DNA from: Bdellovibrionota bacterium
GTDB taxonomy: Bacteria; Bdellovibrionota; Bdellovibrionia; Bdellovibrionales; Bdellovibrionaceae
Length of the DNA stretch: 64,000 nucleotides
Reading direction: 5' to 3'
Assembly: GCA_963170155.1 (NCBI GenBank)
Contig: CAUJGP010000021.1
Span: forward strand, 62,001 to 126,000
Each line of letters starts with the position of its first letter. Position 1 is the first letter of the stretch. Positions 34,013-42,639 of this stretch are shown in pieces. Made by a program: the position numbers and the translations under genes. Under the pieces are notes generated by a model, which made no database searches, was not told the DNA's origin, and saw only the letters and a list, made by a program, of their open reading frames with translations.

Positions 34013-35614
34013 GTGTCTGAGATTTCATTAAAAAATCTGATACATAAAGCTTTGAGTGACTTTGCCGATCATGTTCTTTTGGAAGACTTCCAAAGTTCAT
34101 GGACAGGACATCAGTTGCAATCCTGCATTCCTTCTATCGTACAAAAAATTATCCAACAAACTTTGCCGGGTTCAAGAGTGGGAATCTGTTTTCATAATTC
34201 CGCGTCTCAAGGGATAGCTATTCTTGCAACTCATTTATCTGATCGAGTCCCGGTGATGATTAATAGCGTAGATTTAATTGAAGGAAAGATCGATTGGATT
34301 CGAAAAGCTAAACTTAACTTCATTATCACCTCAGAAGAATTGGCTGGCTTGATTAAGGTTCCTCATTTGGTCTTAACAGAGAATGGATTGGCTAAGGAAT
34401 TAGTTAGTAAAACGAGTATATTGGGAGAGCTTGATCAAGTTTTATTTATGCCCCCCAAGGGCACAGGAGTTATCCTTTTTACCTCTGGATCCACGGGAGA
34501 ACCTAAGGAAGTTTATGTCCCCGAAAAAGGAATCATAAAAAGTGTCATGGAGTTGAAGCAGAAATTTGATCTTTCTTCAAAAACAGTAGCGTCGATCATA
34601 CTTCCTGTTTGTCATAGCATGGCTTTGAATACTCAGTTCTACCCCACATTTCTCTATGGTGGCAAAAGTCATTTTTATAATATCCGGCTATCAATGAATA
34701 AAGTGTTCAGAAATATTTCCAATGATAAAATTACTTTTGTATCCATGATTGGTGAGATTGTACGAACCTGTTGGGAAGAAAAGAACCTTAGAAAGCTTCC
34801 ACCTTGTGAGACTGTCACCCATGTTCAATTAGCAGGTGGAATGATTTCTCAAAAACATTTAGAGATGACTCGCGATTTATTTCCCCAAGCTGTTATTCAT
34901 AAAGGATACGGTCTCACAGAGGCGATTCGGGTGACTATGGTTTCCAGCCGCGAAAAAGCTTTTTATACGTCTGCTGTTGGAAAGCCACTTCCCTTTCTTG
35001 ATATCGAGATCCGAAATGAGCGTGGCGATGTCTTGCCGAATGGGCAAACAGGAGAAATTTTTGTTAAAGGAGATAGTGTGATGCTCGGTTTGCGCGCCCT
35101 ATCTTCAATGGAGATGCGGATCGCCAGTCCAAATCATTTTTTACCAACAGGAGATCTTGGGACGATAGATTCTGAAGGTTATCTTCATGTGACGGGTCGC
35201 CTTGATAGCCTTTTTAAAATCAATGGAAAACGTGTTGCTGGGGCTGAGATTGAGAAGATGGCACTTGAATCTTCTTCTCAGTTTCGTTTTGCCAAGGCAT
35301 TACTTGTGACGGATGAAAATATCGGCCGTTCAAAAATTGTACTTTTTATAGAGTTGGATCGAGCGAGTTGGAAGGATGGGGCTTTAAATTTAGAAAAAGA
35401 AACGCAAGAGCTTTTGTTTCAACGAATGAAACTATTAAATGTACCGCCAAAAGAAGTGGTATTTACTCCTCACATTCCAAGGACTTCTAACGGTAAGTTG
35501 AACATTCCTGCTTTGAAAAGAATTTGGAGCATACAATCCATGCTTCAGCCTGTAGAAAAAAAAATTCCATTCAATTTAAATCTATTTAGTGTCAATGAAG
35601 TGGTATTTTTGTAA
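34013..35614 (+). CDS. AMP-dependent acyl-activating enzyme (acyl-CoA/ACP ligase)
   Basis: 533 residues of the ANL adenylate-forming superfamily. Motifs: LFTSGSTGEPKEV at 156-168 (phosphate loop), GYGLTEAIRV near 303 (adenine site), PTGDLGTIDSEGYLHVTGR near 380 (ribose and hinge), and the catalytic Lys in PRTSNGKLNI near 500. It activates a carboxylic acid as acyl-AMP and transfers it to CoA or to a carrier protein; with an acp gene in the cluster, loading a starter unit is likely. Translation starts at GTG with AAGGAG eight bases upstream. It is the first gene of the biosynthetic cluster. Confidence 0.9.
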   Translation: MSEISLKNLIHKALSDFADHVLLEDFQSSWTGHQLQSCIPSIVQKIIQQTLPGSRVGICFHNSASQGIAILATHLSDRVPVMINSVDLIEGKIDWIRKAKLNFIITSEELAGLIKVPHLVLTENGLAKELVSKTSILGELDQVLFMPPKGTGVILFTSGSTGEPKEVYVPEKGIIKSVMELKQKFDLSSKTVASIILPVCHSMALNTQFYPTFLYGGKSHFYNIRLSMNKVFRNISNDKITFVSMIGEIVRTCWEEKNLRKLPPCETVTHVQLAGGMISQKHLEMTRDLFPQAVIHKGYGLTEAIRVTMVSSREKAFYTSAVGKPLPFLDIEIRNERGDVLPNGQTGEIFVKGDSVMLGLRALSSMEMRIASPNHFLPTGDLGTIDSEGYLHVTGRLDSLFKINGKRVAGAEIEKMALESSSQFRFAKALLVTDENIGRSKIVLFIELDRASWKDGALNLEKETQELLFQRMKLLNVPPKEVVFTPHIPRTSNGKLNIPALKRIWSIQSMLQPVEKKIPFNLNLFSVNEVVFL

Positions 35615-35713
35615 CCGGATTGAATCTGAAATTAATTGAATGTAAGGTTAAATTGTTTTACTAATTTCAAAAATTTTTTAATTTTTAAATGTAACAAATA
35701 AAGGGTAAAATGA

Positions 35714-36970
35714 ATGAAAAAGAGATTTAGTATTTTTATTAAAATCCTAGTTGTGATTCTAATTCCTTTTGTGACGTTGGCAGTTCAGGCAAAACCATTT
35801 AAGCGTGTTTTAGTTATCAGTGGCGGTGGGATTAATCCAGGGTTGGCTTTGGGAATGATCGCTGGTATTCAGTCTTCAGGGTGGATGCCGGACTTAGTAA
35901 TTGCAACTTGTGGAGCGGGTATCGGTAGCATAGTTCACAATGCTGAAAAATCCACGGAAGCAAGTCTGCAGTTGATGAAATCCCAAGAGTTTTACAAAGC
36001 TTTAAGCGAAGTTAAAATTGAAACTTCCAGTGGCATAGCGCTCATGAAAAAAATTGAAAAAGCAAAGGATACATCTATTTACCCTGACATTTTTACAAAC
36101 TTGCTTCTTCATTCTCCCAATAGCTTTCCAAAACTCATAAAAACCACTGAATTCAATACAAATTCTGCACATCCTAAATTAATTTTAATTTCATCTCGAT
36201 CTAATTTTGGTCCTCAAGATGTGGGGCAAATTCGCAATAATCAACCTCTTTTTCAGCAAGTTTATTTTACAGATACAGAGACGGCTAAGTTACTTCAAGG
36301 TTGGAAGCTTCCTGATCAGTTTGCCTTCCCCAATACAACAGTGCAAAAAGACACTTTGGCTTTTGGGGAGTACGATTTAATTACGGCAATGAGAGCTGGA
36401 ATCTCTGATCCCTATCTTTTAAATCCGAGCATTGTTGACGGTCACTATTATTTTACAGGTGCTGTGGATCTTTATCCCATTGATCTGGCTTTAGCTCTTG
36501 GAGATGAAGTTGTAACCACGTATCCTGCGAATCTCTTCAAAGATTATGAAGATGTTGTCTTTATGTCAGCTTTCGGTTTCAAGCAAACAACAAGAGCACT
36601 TGAGGCCATTCAACATAAGTCTGTTAAATGGATTGATATTAGCGGAATGGATGATCTTAGTTTTAATCCAACGCGTGAGATTATTAATATGAAAAGTGGC
36701 ATTCCTGATACTTACAGCAAGTACGAAAAGAAGATTACTGAGCAGTGGAAATTTGGTTATGACAGAGGATTCGAGGCTATTAAGTCGGCTCCTGGTGCAG
36801 CTAAAGATGTAAGAACTCATTTAAGAAAGCCTATTAACCCTAAATTACGTGACCGTTTTTCCTGTGAAAATGCAAATGAGTGGGCGACTGAAAGACGAAG
36901 TTCTTGTACCAGCGATAGAAGAGATGGTTGTGATCGTTATTCGAGTAAAAAATGCACTCCATTAAGATGA
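35714..36970 (+). CDS. exported patatin-like protein lacking the catalytic Ser
   Basis: 418 residues with a signal peptide (about 1-26, ending VQA). The patatin oxyanion motif is present (SGGGINPGLALG, residues 36-47), and the usual Asp is in IVDGHYYFTGAVD, the family's DGG/DGA position. The nucleophile elbow, normally GxSxG, reads GAGIG at 67-71, with Gly where Ser should be, so it is unlikely to be a normal phospholipase. The C-terminal 40 residues are Arg/Lys-rich with four cysteines (SCENANEW, SSCTSDRR, DGCDRY, KKCTPLR). It is the second cluster gene, 99 bases after the ligase. Confidence 0.75.
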   Translation: MKKRFSIFIKILVVILIPFVTLAVQAKPFKRVLVISGGGINPGLALGMIAGIQSSGWMPDLVIATCGAGIGSIVHNAEKSTEASLQLMKSQEFYKALSEVKIETSSGIALMKKIEKAKDTSIYPDIFTNLLLHSPNSFPKLIKTTEFNTNSAHPKLILISSRSNFGPQDVGQIRNNQPLFQQVYFTDTETAKLLQGWKLPDQFAFPNTTVQKDTLAFGEYDLITAMRAGISDPYLLNPSIVDGHYYFTGAVDLYPIDLALALGDEVVTTYPANLFKDYEDVVFMSAFGFKQTTRALEAIQHKSVKWIDISGMDDLSFNPTREIINMKSGIPDTYSKYEKKITEQWKFGYDRGFEAIKSAPGAAKDVRTHLRKPINPKLRDRFSCENANEWATERRSSCTSDRRDGCDRYSSKKCTPLR

Positions 36971-37236
36971 TTACGATTTAAGAAAAGCGAAAAGACCTAT
37001 TCATGTAAAGTTAATAGAGGGGTCAAGACGAACAAATTCATGAGGGACTCTTATGCATAAGGAAGGATTGAGCAATTAGTCTATCTTTAAAACTATGAAA
37101 AAATTCCACTCATTAGGAAGGAATTGGAAATTTCGCTGAAAATATAATAAAAAATATTTAGTTTTCTTATTTTCAGACCAGAATAAATCTGTGTTGATTT
37201 GAAGAGTATGATAATACAGCTATTTTTGAGGTTTAA

Positions 37237-37698
37237 ATGCGTTGGCTTTTGATTGATCAAATTCTTGAATGTGAGCCTGGAGTTAAAGCTAAAGGTGTAA
37301 AAACCTTCTCTCGTTCTGAAGAGTTTTTTCAGGATCATTTTCCTGGGATGCCGATTGTTCCTGGTGTCTTACAGATTGAAATGATGGCTCAGATGGCAGG
37401 AAAATGTTATGCTATCTCAAATTCAGAAGTTCTTCCTGTTTTAGGAACAGTAAAGGCAGCAAAGTTTTATGGAAATATAAATCCAGGGGATCGTTGCTTT
37501 ATCCATGCTAATATCATTAAGGCTTCTTCCTCTTTTTTGATGGCGGATTGTCATGTTGAGGTTGAAGGAAAAAAAGTTTCTAGCGCCTCGATCTTATTTG
37601 GTTACGTTAAAAGAGATCGTTTGAACTCAAAAGAATTTGATGCGGTTACAGAAGAATGGAAAAAGCGTCAATTACTGGCCTCTGGGGTCGAAGCATGA
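37237..37698 (+). CDS. FabZ/FabA-like hotdog dehydratase (cluster copy)
   Basis: 153 residues. The hotdog catalytic pair is visible: His34 in FQDHFPGMP and Glu48 in PGVLQIEMMAQ. Such enzymes dehydrate 3-hydroxyacyl-ACP to trans-2-enoyl-ACP. A second, ordinary fabZ sits in the lpx operon at 47602, so this one should serve the cluster product. GAGG stands five bases before the ATG. The last four bases overlap the next gene (ATGA). C-terminal 25 residues are charged. Confidence 0.85.
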   Translation: MRWLLIDQILECEPGVKAKGVKTFSRSEEFFQDHFPGMPIVPGVLQIEMMAQMAGKCYAISNSEVLPVLGTVKAAKFYGNINPGDRCFIHANIIKASSSFLMADCHVEVEGKKVSSASILFGYVKRDRLNSKEFDAVTEEWKKRQLLASGVEA

Positions 37699-38519
37699 AT
37701 GACAAAATAGCGACAGCATCTTCTTTGAGAGTCCTATGGCAGAAACACCAGATCCCCGATTTATCCCTGGCTGCTCAAGCTTGGGTAGACCCTGTTTTTG
37801 AAGATTCTATTCCCAACATTCGTCGTCTTGCTGTTGAAAATAGTGATATCGTTGTTCCTGATCCAAAGGCTTTTCGTTCGATGAGTCGGGCTTCTTTGGT
37901 TTTGTCATCCTGGGCCGAGGAAATCAAATCAGTATTATCACCCTTTTTAGAGCAATCTTCTTTTTCGGTGGGTATTTATTGTGCTGTTGAAAATGGTCCT
38001 ATCGATGGTCCATCCACTGCAGAAATCATCAAACGTAGTTCTGAGCAATTTGATGTTTCTTTTGCGGAAGCTTACCGAAAACTAAGAAATCCAAAAATGT
38101 ATTTAAAACAACTTCCCAATTTGGTGCCTGCGCAGCTGGGGATTTCGCTGGGTGTACAAGGGCCTATGAACGTGTACACCCATTCTATCGATGGGAGTCT
38201 ACAGGCCTTAGAGCAGGCTAAGATAGATCTAAGCAGTCAATTTGTGAAAGCCGCATTGGTAGTTTCAGCTCATACTTTTGATGACTTTTGGGTGGTTAAG
38301 AGATCCAGAAAACAAGATGCTCGAGTTCTTTGTGAAGGGGCCGCGGGATTGATTCTTGTCAATACCGAGGTTGATTCGGGGATTGACAACAAAAATAGTT
38401 TAATGGATATGAAAAAAAGTTTAAAATCAGATTTTTTCTATGATCTGCAGAATTATTTTGGTATTTCAGATCCGTTAGTGAATTTAATAAGAAATAGAGA
38501 GGGAAGGTATAATATATGA
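37695..38519 (+). CDS. short beta-ketoacyl-synthase-like protein without active-site Cys
   Basis: 274 residues, about two-thirds the length of a ketosynthase. It resembles the N-terminal half of the KS fold: LGISLGVQGPMNVYTHSIDGSLQALEQAK near 148-175 matches the region around the active-site Cys, but Ile/Asp stand where Cys is expected, and the segment with the two catalytic His residues is absent. Inactive KS-like partners are known as chain-length factors in type II polyketide systems, and similar short KS-like proteins occur in aryl-polyene clusters. It is coupled to the dehydratase gene (ATGA) and to acp downstream (four-base overlap), fitting a KS partner role. Confidence 0.7.
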   Translation: MNDKIATASSLRVLWQKHQIPDLSLAAQAWVDPVFEDSIPNIRRLAVENSDIVVPDPKAFRSMSRASLVLSSWAEEIKSVLSPFLEQSSFSVGIYCAVENGPIDGPSTAEIIKRSSEQFDVSFAEAYRKLRNPKMYLKQLPNLVPAQLGISLGVQGPMNVYTHSIDGSLQALEQAKIDLSSQFVKAALVVSAHTFDDFWVVKRSRKQDARVLCEGAAGLILVNTEVDSGIDNKNSLMDMKKSLKSDFFYDLQNYFGISDPLVNLIRNREGRYNI

Positions 38520-38797
38520 CACAAGAAGTTTTATTTAATTCTATAAAAGATGCTATCCGCGACGTGGTTAACAATCAAAAGTTAGATGTTGAGGCTAATA
38601 GTCTTTTAATTGGAGATCTTGGCTTAGAAAGCATTGATTTTTTAGATTTAAGCTCAGAAATTGAAAATACCATTGGTTTTGAGTTGGATTTTAAAGAAGT
38701 GGTAGAGCACCTGAAGCAAAAATCTTCGGGAGTTGCGGATATCAAAGGTCTAACCGTCCAAAACATCATTGATTTTATTGAAACTAAGAAGGCTTAG
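38516..38797 (+). CDS. acyl carrier protein
   Basis: 93 residues, acidic, all helical. The 4'-phosphopantetheine attachment Ser39 is in DLGLESIDFLDL, matching the DSL-type motif. It would carry the growing acyl chain between cluster enzymes. It needs a phosphopantetheinyl transferase, which is not encoded here. It overlaps the upstream KS-like gene by four bases and precedes the ketosynthase by 12 bases. Confidence 0.9.
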   Translation: MTQEVLFNSIKDAIRDVVNNQKLDVEANSLLIGDLGLESIDFLDLSSEIENTIGFELDFKEVVEHLKQKSSGVADIKGLTVQNIIDFIETKKA

Positions 38798-38809
38798 GAG
38801 TTCATCTCT

Positions 38810-40069
38810 ATGAGGGGCTCTGATATTGTCATCACAGCATGTGGGCTTGTCTCGCCATTGGGAAGCACTTTAAAGGATTTTGAACAAGGTCTTTTTGAAG
38901 GCAAGAGTGGTGTTAAATCAATACGCGGCTCAATGGTGTCTGATAGTTTTCCCGTTCCTTATGCCGCTTATGTGGATCGTAAGGAACTCCCCTCAACCGA
39001 TTATTTCAAGAATGATGATACGCAGACCAAGATGAAATCTTGGTTGATGACGGCTGTGGCACTGGAATCTATCTTGAAAGATTTGAGCCCTCAGTTTCCC
39101 GTGGATGCTATTATTTATGGGACAGCCGATGGCGTTTCTTTTGAGCAAGTGGCTGAGGTGCTCAAACAAAAAAAACAAAATTCTTTTGATGAAACTAACT
39201 ATGATTTCATGAAGACGCGTTGTGAGTCCTCTCTGGAGGTTATTCATGATATTTTAAAAACAAATGGTTATGGAGATGTTTCCCCACAGAATACCATTTG
39301 CATTAATTCCGCATGTGCCACTGGGAATAACGTTTTGGGCATTGCTTTCAATGGGATTCGTAGCGGAGCCTGGGAGCGTTGCATTGTCGGAGGCGTGGAC
39401 GCTCGCTGTGAGCCGAGTAATTTTTTAAATTTCTTTTATTTAGGAGCTTTGACAACAGCAGATGTGTCTCCTGAAAAGGCGAGTCGTCCTTTTTCGGTGG
39501 ATCGCTCTGGTTTCGTGCGTGGGGAAGGAGCTGCGATTTTAATGGTGGAAACCCGTGAATCAGCTTTAGCACGGGGCGCTCAGATTTTATGTCAAGTGAG
39601 TGGCTACGGCTTTACCAGCGATGCTTTTCGTTTAACAGATGGGCGTGATGATGGCGCTTCTGTGATTGAAGCGATGTCTCAAGCTATAAGATCAGCTCAT
39701 TTGACTCCAGAGAACATCGATTACATCAATGCCCATGGAACATCAACTCCTCTAAACGATCGTTTAGAGTCTTATTCCATTAAAAAAGTTTTTGGTGACA
39801 GGGCTCATAAAATTCCAATTAGTTCCTTAAAATCCCAGATTGGTCATTCGACGATTGCCTCAAGCGCTTTAGAAGCTATTGCTTGCGTGCTGATGTTGAA
39901 AAATCAAAAAGTGTCTCCAACTTTGAATTTCACTGGAGGTGATCCTGAATGTGATTTGGATTATGTCGCAGAAGGAACGCGATCTGTAAAGTTGGATCAT
40001 GTCTTGAGTAATAGTTTTGGTTTTGGTGGGCAGAATGCCTGTATTGTATTTTCCAAGGAGTCACCATGA
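38810..40069 (+). CDS. beta-ketoacyl-ACP synthase (FabF/KS type)
   Basis: 419 residues with a complete catalytic triad: Cys169 in NSACATGNN, His309 in NAHGTSTPLND and His346 in KSQIGHSTIAS, with Lys341. This is the elongating condensing enzyme of fatty acid and type II polyketide synthesis. The C-terminus has the glycine-rich SNSFGFGGQNACIVF. It would condense malonyl-ACP with the chain on the cluster's ACP. It overlaps the ketoreductase gene by four bases. Confidence 0.93.
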   Translation: MRGSDIVITACGLVSPLGSTLKDFEQGLFEGKSGVKSIRGSMVSDSFPVPYAAYVDRKELPSTDYFKNDDTQTKMKSWLMTAVALESILKDLSPQFPVDAIIYGTADGVSFEQVAEVLKQKKQNSFDETNYDFMKTRCESSLEVIHDILKTNGYGDVSPQNTICINSACATGNNVLGIAFNGIRSGAWERCIVGGVDARCEPSNFLNFFYLGALTTADVSPEKASRPFSVDRSGFVRGEGAAILMVETRESALARGAQILCQVSGYGFTSDAFRLTDGRDDGASVIEAMSQAIRSAHLTPENIDYINAHGTSTPLNDRLESYSIKKVFGDRAHKIPISSLKSQIGHSTIASSALEAIACVLMLKNQKVSPTLNFTGGDPECDLDYVAEGTRSVKLDHVLSNSFGFGGQNACIVFSKESP

Positions 40070-40845
40070 AGCGGAGGCTGGCGATCGTCACAGGTGGAAC
40101 TTCTGGAATTGGCTTTGGAATTGCTAAAAAACTGATTCCTCATTGTCATTTAGCTCTTGTTTATGGAAGAGATCATCAAAAAGCGCAGAGTGCTTTGAAT
40201 CAACTTCAGCAAGACGCTAACGAAATGGATCCTGATTTCAAAGTGCAAGTCTATGCTCAGGATCTTCTGCAATTAGAAGAAATACCTGCTTTAGTTAAAA
40301 AGATTACGGCTGACTTTGGTGAAGCACCTGGGGTTTTGGTGAACTCTGCGGGACGATTAAGGGATGGGCTATTTCAATTATCCAGCATCAAAGATCATGA
40401 AGAGTTATTAAAAGAACACCTCCTGGCCCCTATGGCACTTTGCCATTCCGTGATCAAAGGAATGTCGATGGCAAAATTTGGTCGGATCATTAATTTGAGT
40501 TCAATTAGCGCCCAATACTCTAAGCGTGGGCAGACTAACTATGCGGCGGCAAAGGGAGGGATTGAATCTTTCACTCGAACTTTAGCGTTAGAAGTGGCCC
40601 ATCGAGGCATTACGGTCAACGCCATTGCTCCTGGATTGATTCAAACACCAATGACTCAGGGGTTAGTCGAGAAAATTCAAGCTTCTTCAGAAGGCATTCG
40701 AGGGCGTATTCCCGCTGGGAGATTAGGAACTCCTGAAGATATCGGCTCTCTGGCCGCTTTTCTTTGCTCAGAAGAGGCTTCTTATATCACGGGAGTCTCT
40801 ATTGCTATTGATGGTGGGCGCTCGTTGGGAGATCCACAATCATGA
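40066..40845 (+). CDS. 3-ketoacyl-ACP reductase (FabG-like SDR)
   Basis: 259 residues. The NADP site GGTSGIGFGIA, NSAG, and the catalytic Ser145/146-Tyr159-Lys163 (LSSISAQ ... NYAAAKGG) are all present, as in FabG. It would reduce the 3-ketoacyl-ACP made by the neighbouring ketosynthase. Four-base overlaps at both ends place it in a tightly coupled series KS-KR-ER. Confidence 0.92.
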   Translation: MKRRLAIVTGGTSGIGFGIAKKLIPHCHLALVYGRDHQKAQSALNQLQQDANEMDPDFKVQVYAQDLLQLEEIPALVKKITADFGEAPGVLVNSAGRLRDGLFQLSSIKDHEELLKEHLLAPMALCHSVIKGMSMAKFGRIINLSSISAQYSKRGQTNYAAAKGGIESFTRTLALEVAHRGITVNAIAPGLIQTPMTQGLVEKIQASSEGIRGRIPAGRLGTPEDIGSLAAFLCSEEASYITGVSIAIDGGRSLGDPQS

Positions 40846-41624
40846 CATCAACAACAATATCTGAAGGACAATATAATTTATTTACAGATAAAACAGCTGT
40901 GATTACGGGTGGAACAAGGGGGATCGGTCGAGCCGTTTCCCTTAAATTAGCTCGCCAAGGAGCGAAAGTTTTAGCTCTTTATGGAAGAGATTCTAAAAGC
41001 GCCGGAGAACTTGATTCTATTGCGAAACAAGAAGGACTTAAAATTGTATGTATCAAAGGGGATCTTTGTAATGACGAAAAATTCTCTTTGGTCGTGGAAG
41101 CGATTAAGGCTCAGGCTTCGCGAATTGACTTCTTGGTTCATTGTGCCGCTAGCGGTGTTCATCGAGATGCGATGGACTTAACATTAAAGCATTTACGTTG
41201 GACCTTTGAAATTAATGTCTTTGCAATACATCACCTCCTTCAGAGTTTAGTGGAGATGATGCCCTCAGGGGCACGAGTGATCGGCATCACATCTTCGGGT
41301 GGAACCAGGGTGATTCCTTATTATGCTGCGGTTGGGAGCAGCAAGGGAGCTCTTGAAGCTTTATTTAGGCACTATGCTTATGAACTTGCTCCTAAAGGGA
41401 TTGCGGTGAATTTAGTTTGTCCAGGTTTGGTTTTGACAGATGCAGTGGATGCTTTTCCGGATCGAGATGCGAGAGTGGAAAAAGCGAAACAAGCAACTCC
41501 TTCGGGGGAATTGGTGATTCCAGAGGATGTTGCAGAAATGATTTCTTTTTTATGTGAACCCCGTTCTGGACAAGTGATCGGTCAGACGATTGTGATTGAT
41601 GGGGGGAAAACCCTTCTCAGTTAA
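40842..41624 (+). CDS. FabL-type enoyl-ACP reductase (SDR)
   Basis: 260 residues of the short-chain dehydrogenase family with NAD(P) site GGTRGIGRAV. The usual YxxxK is absent: four residues before Lys168 is Val. Instead Tyr161 and Lys168 are spaced as Y-x6-K (PYYAAVGSSKGALEAL). That spacing and its surroundings match enoyl-ACP reductase III (FabL), as does the C-terminal GQTIVIDGG. It should saturate the enoyl-ACP made by the dehydratase. With KS, KR and DH it completes a full reductive cycle. Enoyl-reductase specificity is inferred from the motif, not shown. Confidence 0.8.
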   Translation: MTSTTISEGQYNLFTDKTAVITGGTRGIGRAVSLKLARQGAKVLALYGRDSKSAGELDSIAKQEGLKIVCIKGDLCNDEKFSLVVEAIKAQASRIDFLVHCAASGVHRDAMDLTLKHLRWTFEINVFAIHHLLQSLVEMMPSGARVIGITSSGGTRVIPYYAAVGSSKGALEALFRHYAYELAPKGIAVNLVCPGLVLTDAVDAFPDRDARVEKAKQATPSGELVIPEDVAEMISFLCEPRSGQVIGQTIVIDGGKTLLS

Positions 41625-41784
41625 TCGGTATCAAATAGATTGTATGGCGAGATCATTTTCCAGACCGCCAAATCGGAAATATGAGATGTTGTCAGCAACT
41701 CAATTCAAACCTGAGCGCTAGCCTCTGTTTTGGAACGAGTTGGGCGTGAGCCAACGAAAAGCTCTTTAGTTTCTTGATACCGAT
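41624..41784 (+). repeat. region bounded by an 11-base perfect inverted repeat
   Basis: ATCGGTATCAA at 41624-41634 and its exact complement TTGATACCGAT at 41774-41784 enclose 139 bases. Inside, GTTGGGC-GTGA-GCCAAC (about 41740) forms a strong hairpin. The left arm overlaps the stop codon of the enoyl-reductase gene and the right arm ends about 28 bases before the hydrolase start. It could be a structured mRNA leader, an attenuator between the synthase genes and the tailoring genes, or a small mobile-element scar. Confidence 0.5.
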
Positions 41785-41812
41785 GAGATAACTTTCAGTG
41801 AGGATGATATCT

Positions 41813-42634
41813 ATGGCGATGGCATTACAGAGTTTTGGCAATAAAAAAGGACCTATTATCGTGGGGATTCCTGGCTTGTTGGGAGGCTCTGAGGACTTTC
41901 GTGATATTGTTGAAACCTTTGGTGATTCATATCATTTTTTAATTTTTGATCCTAATTCTGAGCGGAGAGAGTTAGGGTTAGGAGCTTTGACTGCTGAAGT
42001 CATGCAAGAAATTCAATTGGATTGTGATGCTGACGAATTAATGCAAGAAATCAAAAAACACACGAATGAACCGGTATGGATGTGTGGAATTTCTATTGGT
42101 GGAAAGATTATTTATGACTTTTCCACGAAATACCCCCACTCTGTACGAGGGGCTGTCATTACCGATGTGGGGCTTGGGTCTTTTAGTGAATCGGAGCTTT
42201 ATATCTTTGTTGAAAATATCGTTGATCAAATTAATTTGAATCAACCATGGCCTGAGCTTAAAAAGGATTTACGTAATTTGGTTTCTGACGATAGCTTGAG
42301 ATCTCTGATTCAATTTCAACTTCATTATCCAATGCAGAAACCCCCAGCCGCTTGGAAAATGGGAATGTTTCATTTTAAGTCGATGTTAAATCGGCAATCC
42401 ATAGATGATCAATGGGAGACTTATCAAAAAGTGGATGGTATTCTCGCTGAAAATAACTCAACCCTTCATGTGATGAAGGCCACGCATTTGAGCGCTATCA
42501 ATGAAGCTGATTGTGAAAAATTAAAAAAATTAAAATCAGTAAAAATGCACGTTATTGAAGATTCAAGCCATTTTCTTCAGTTTACTCACAAGGATATTTT
42601 ATTTAATACTATTGATCATATGATAAAAGGATAA
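41813..42634 (+). CDS. alpha/beta hydrolase (possible thioesterase) of the cluster
   Basis: 273 residues. The oxyanion region GIPGLLGGSEDF, the nucleophile Ser94 in CGISIGGK, and the catalytic His in EDSSHFLQF near the C-terminus fit an alpha/beta hydrolase. A lid region lies between. In context it probably hydrolyses the acyl-ACP (editing or release thioesterase), but esterase activity on another substrate is possible. The ATG at 41813 is preferred, with GTGAGG nine to ten bases ahead; ATG 41804 and GTG 41798 lack good spacing. Six bases separate it from asnB. Confidence 0.75.
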   Translation: MAMALQSFGNKKGPIIVGIPGLLGGSEDFRDIVETFGDSYHFLIFDPNSERRELGLGALTAEVMQEIQLDCDADELMQEIKKHTNEPVWMCGISIGGKIIYDFSTKYPHSVRGAVITDVGLGSFSESELYIFVENIVDQINLNQPWPELKKDLRNLVSDDSLRSLIQFQLHYPMQKPPAAWKMGMFHFKSMLNRQSIDDQWETYQKVDGILAENNSTLHVMKATHLSAINEADCEKLKKLKSVKMHVIEDSSHFLQFTHKDILFNTIDHMIKG

Positions 42635-42639
42635 CCGGT

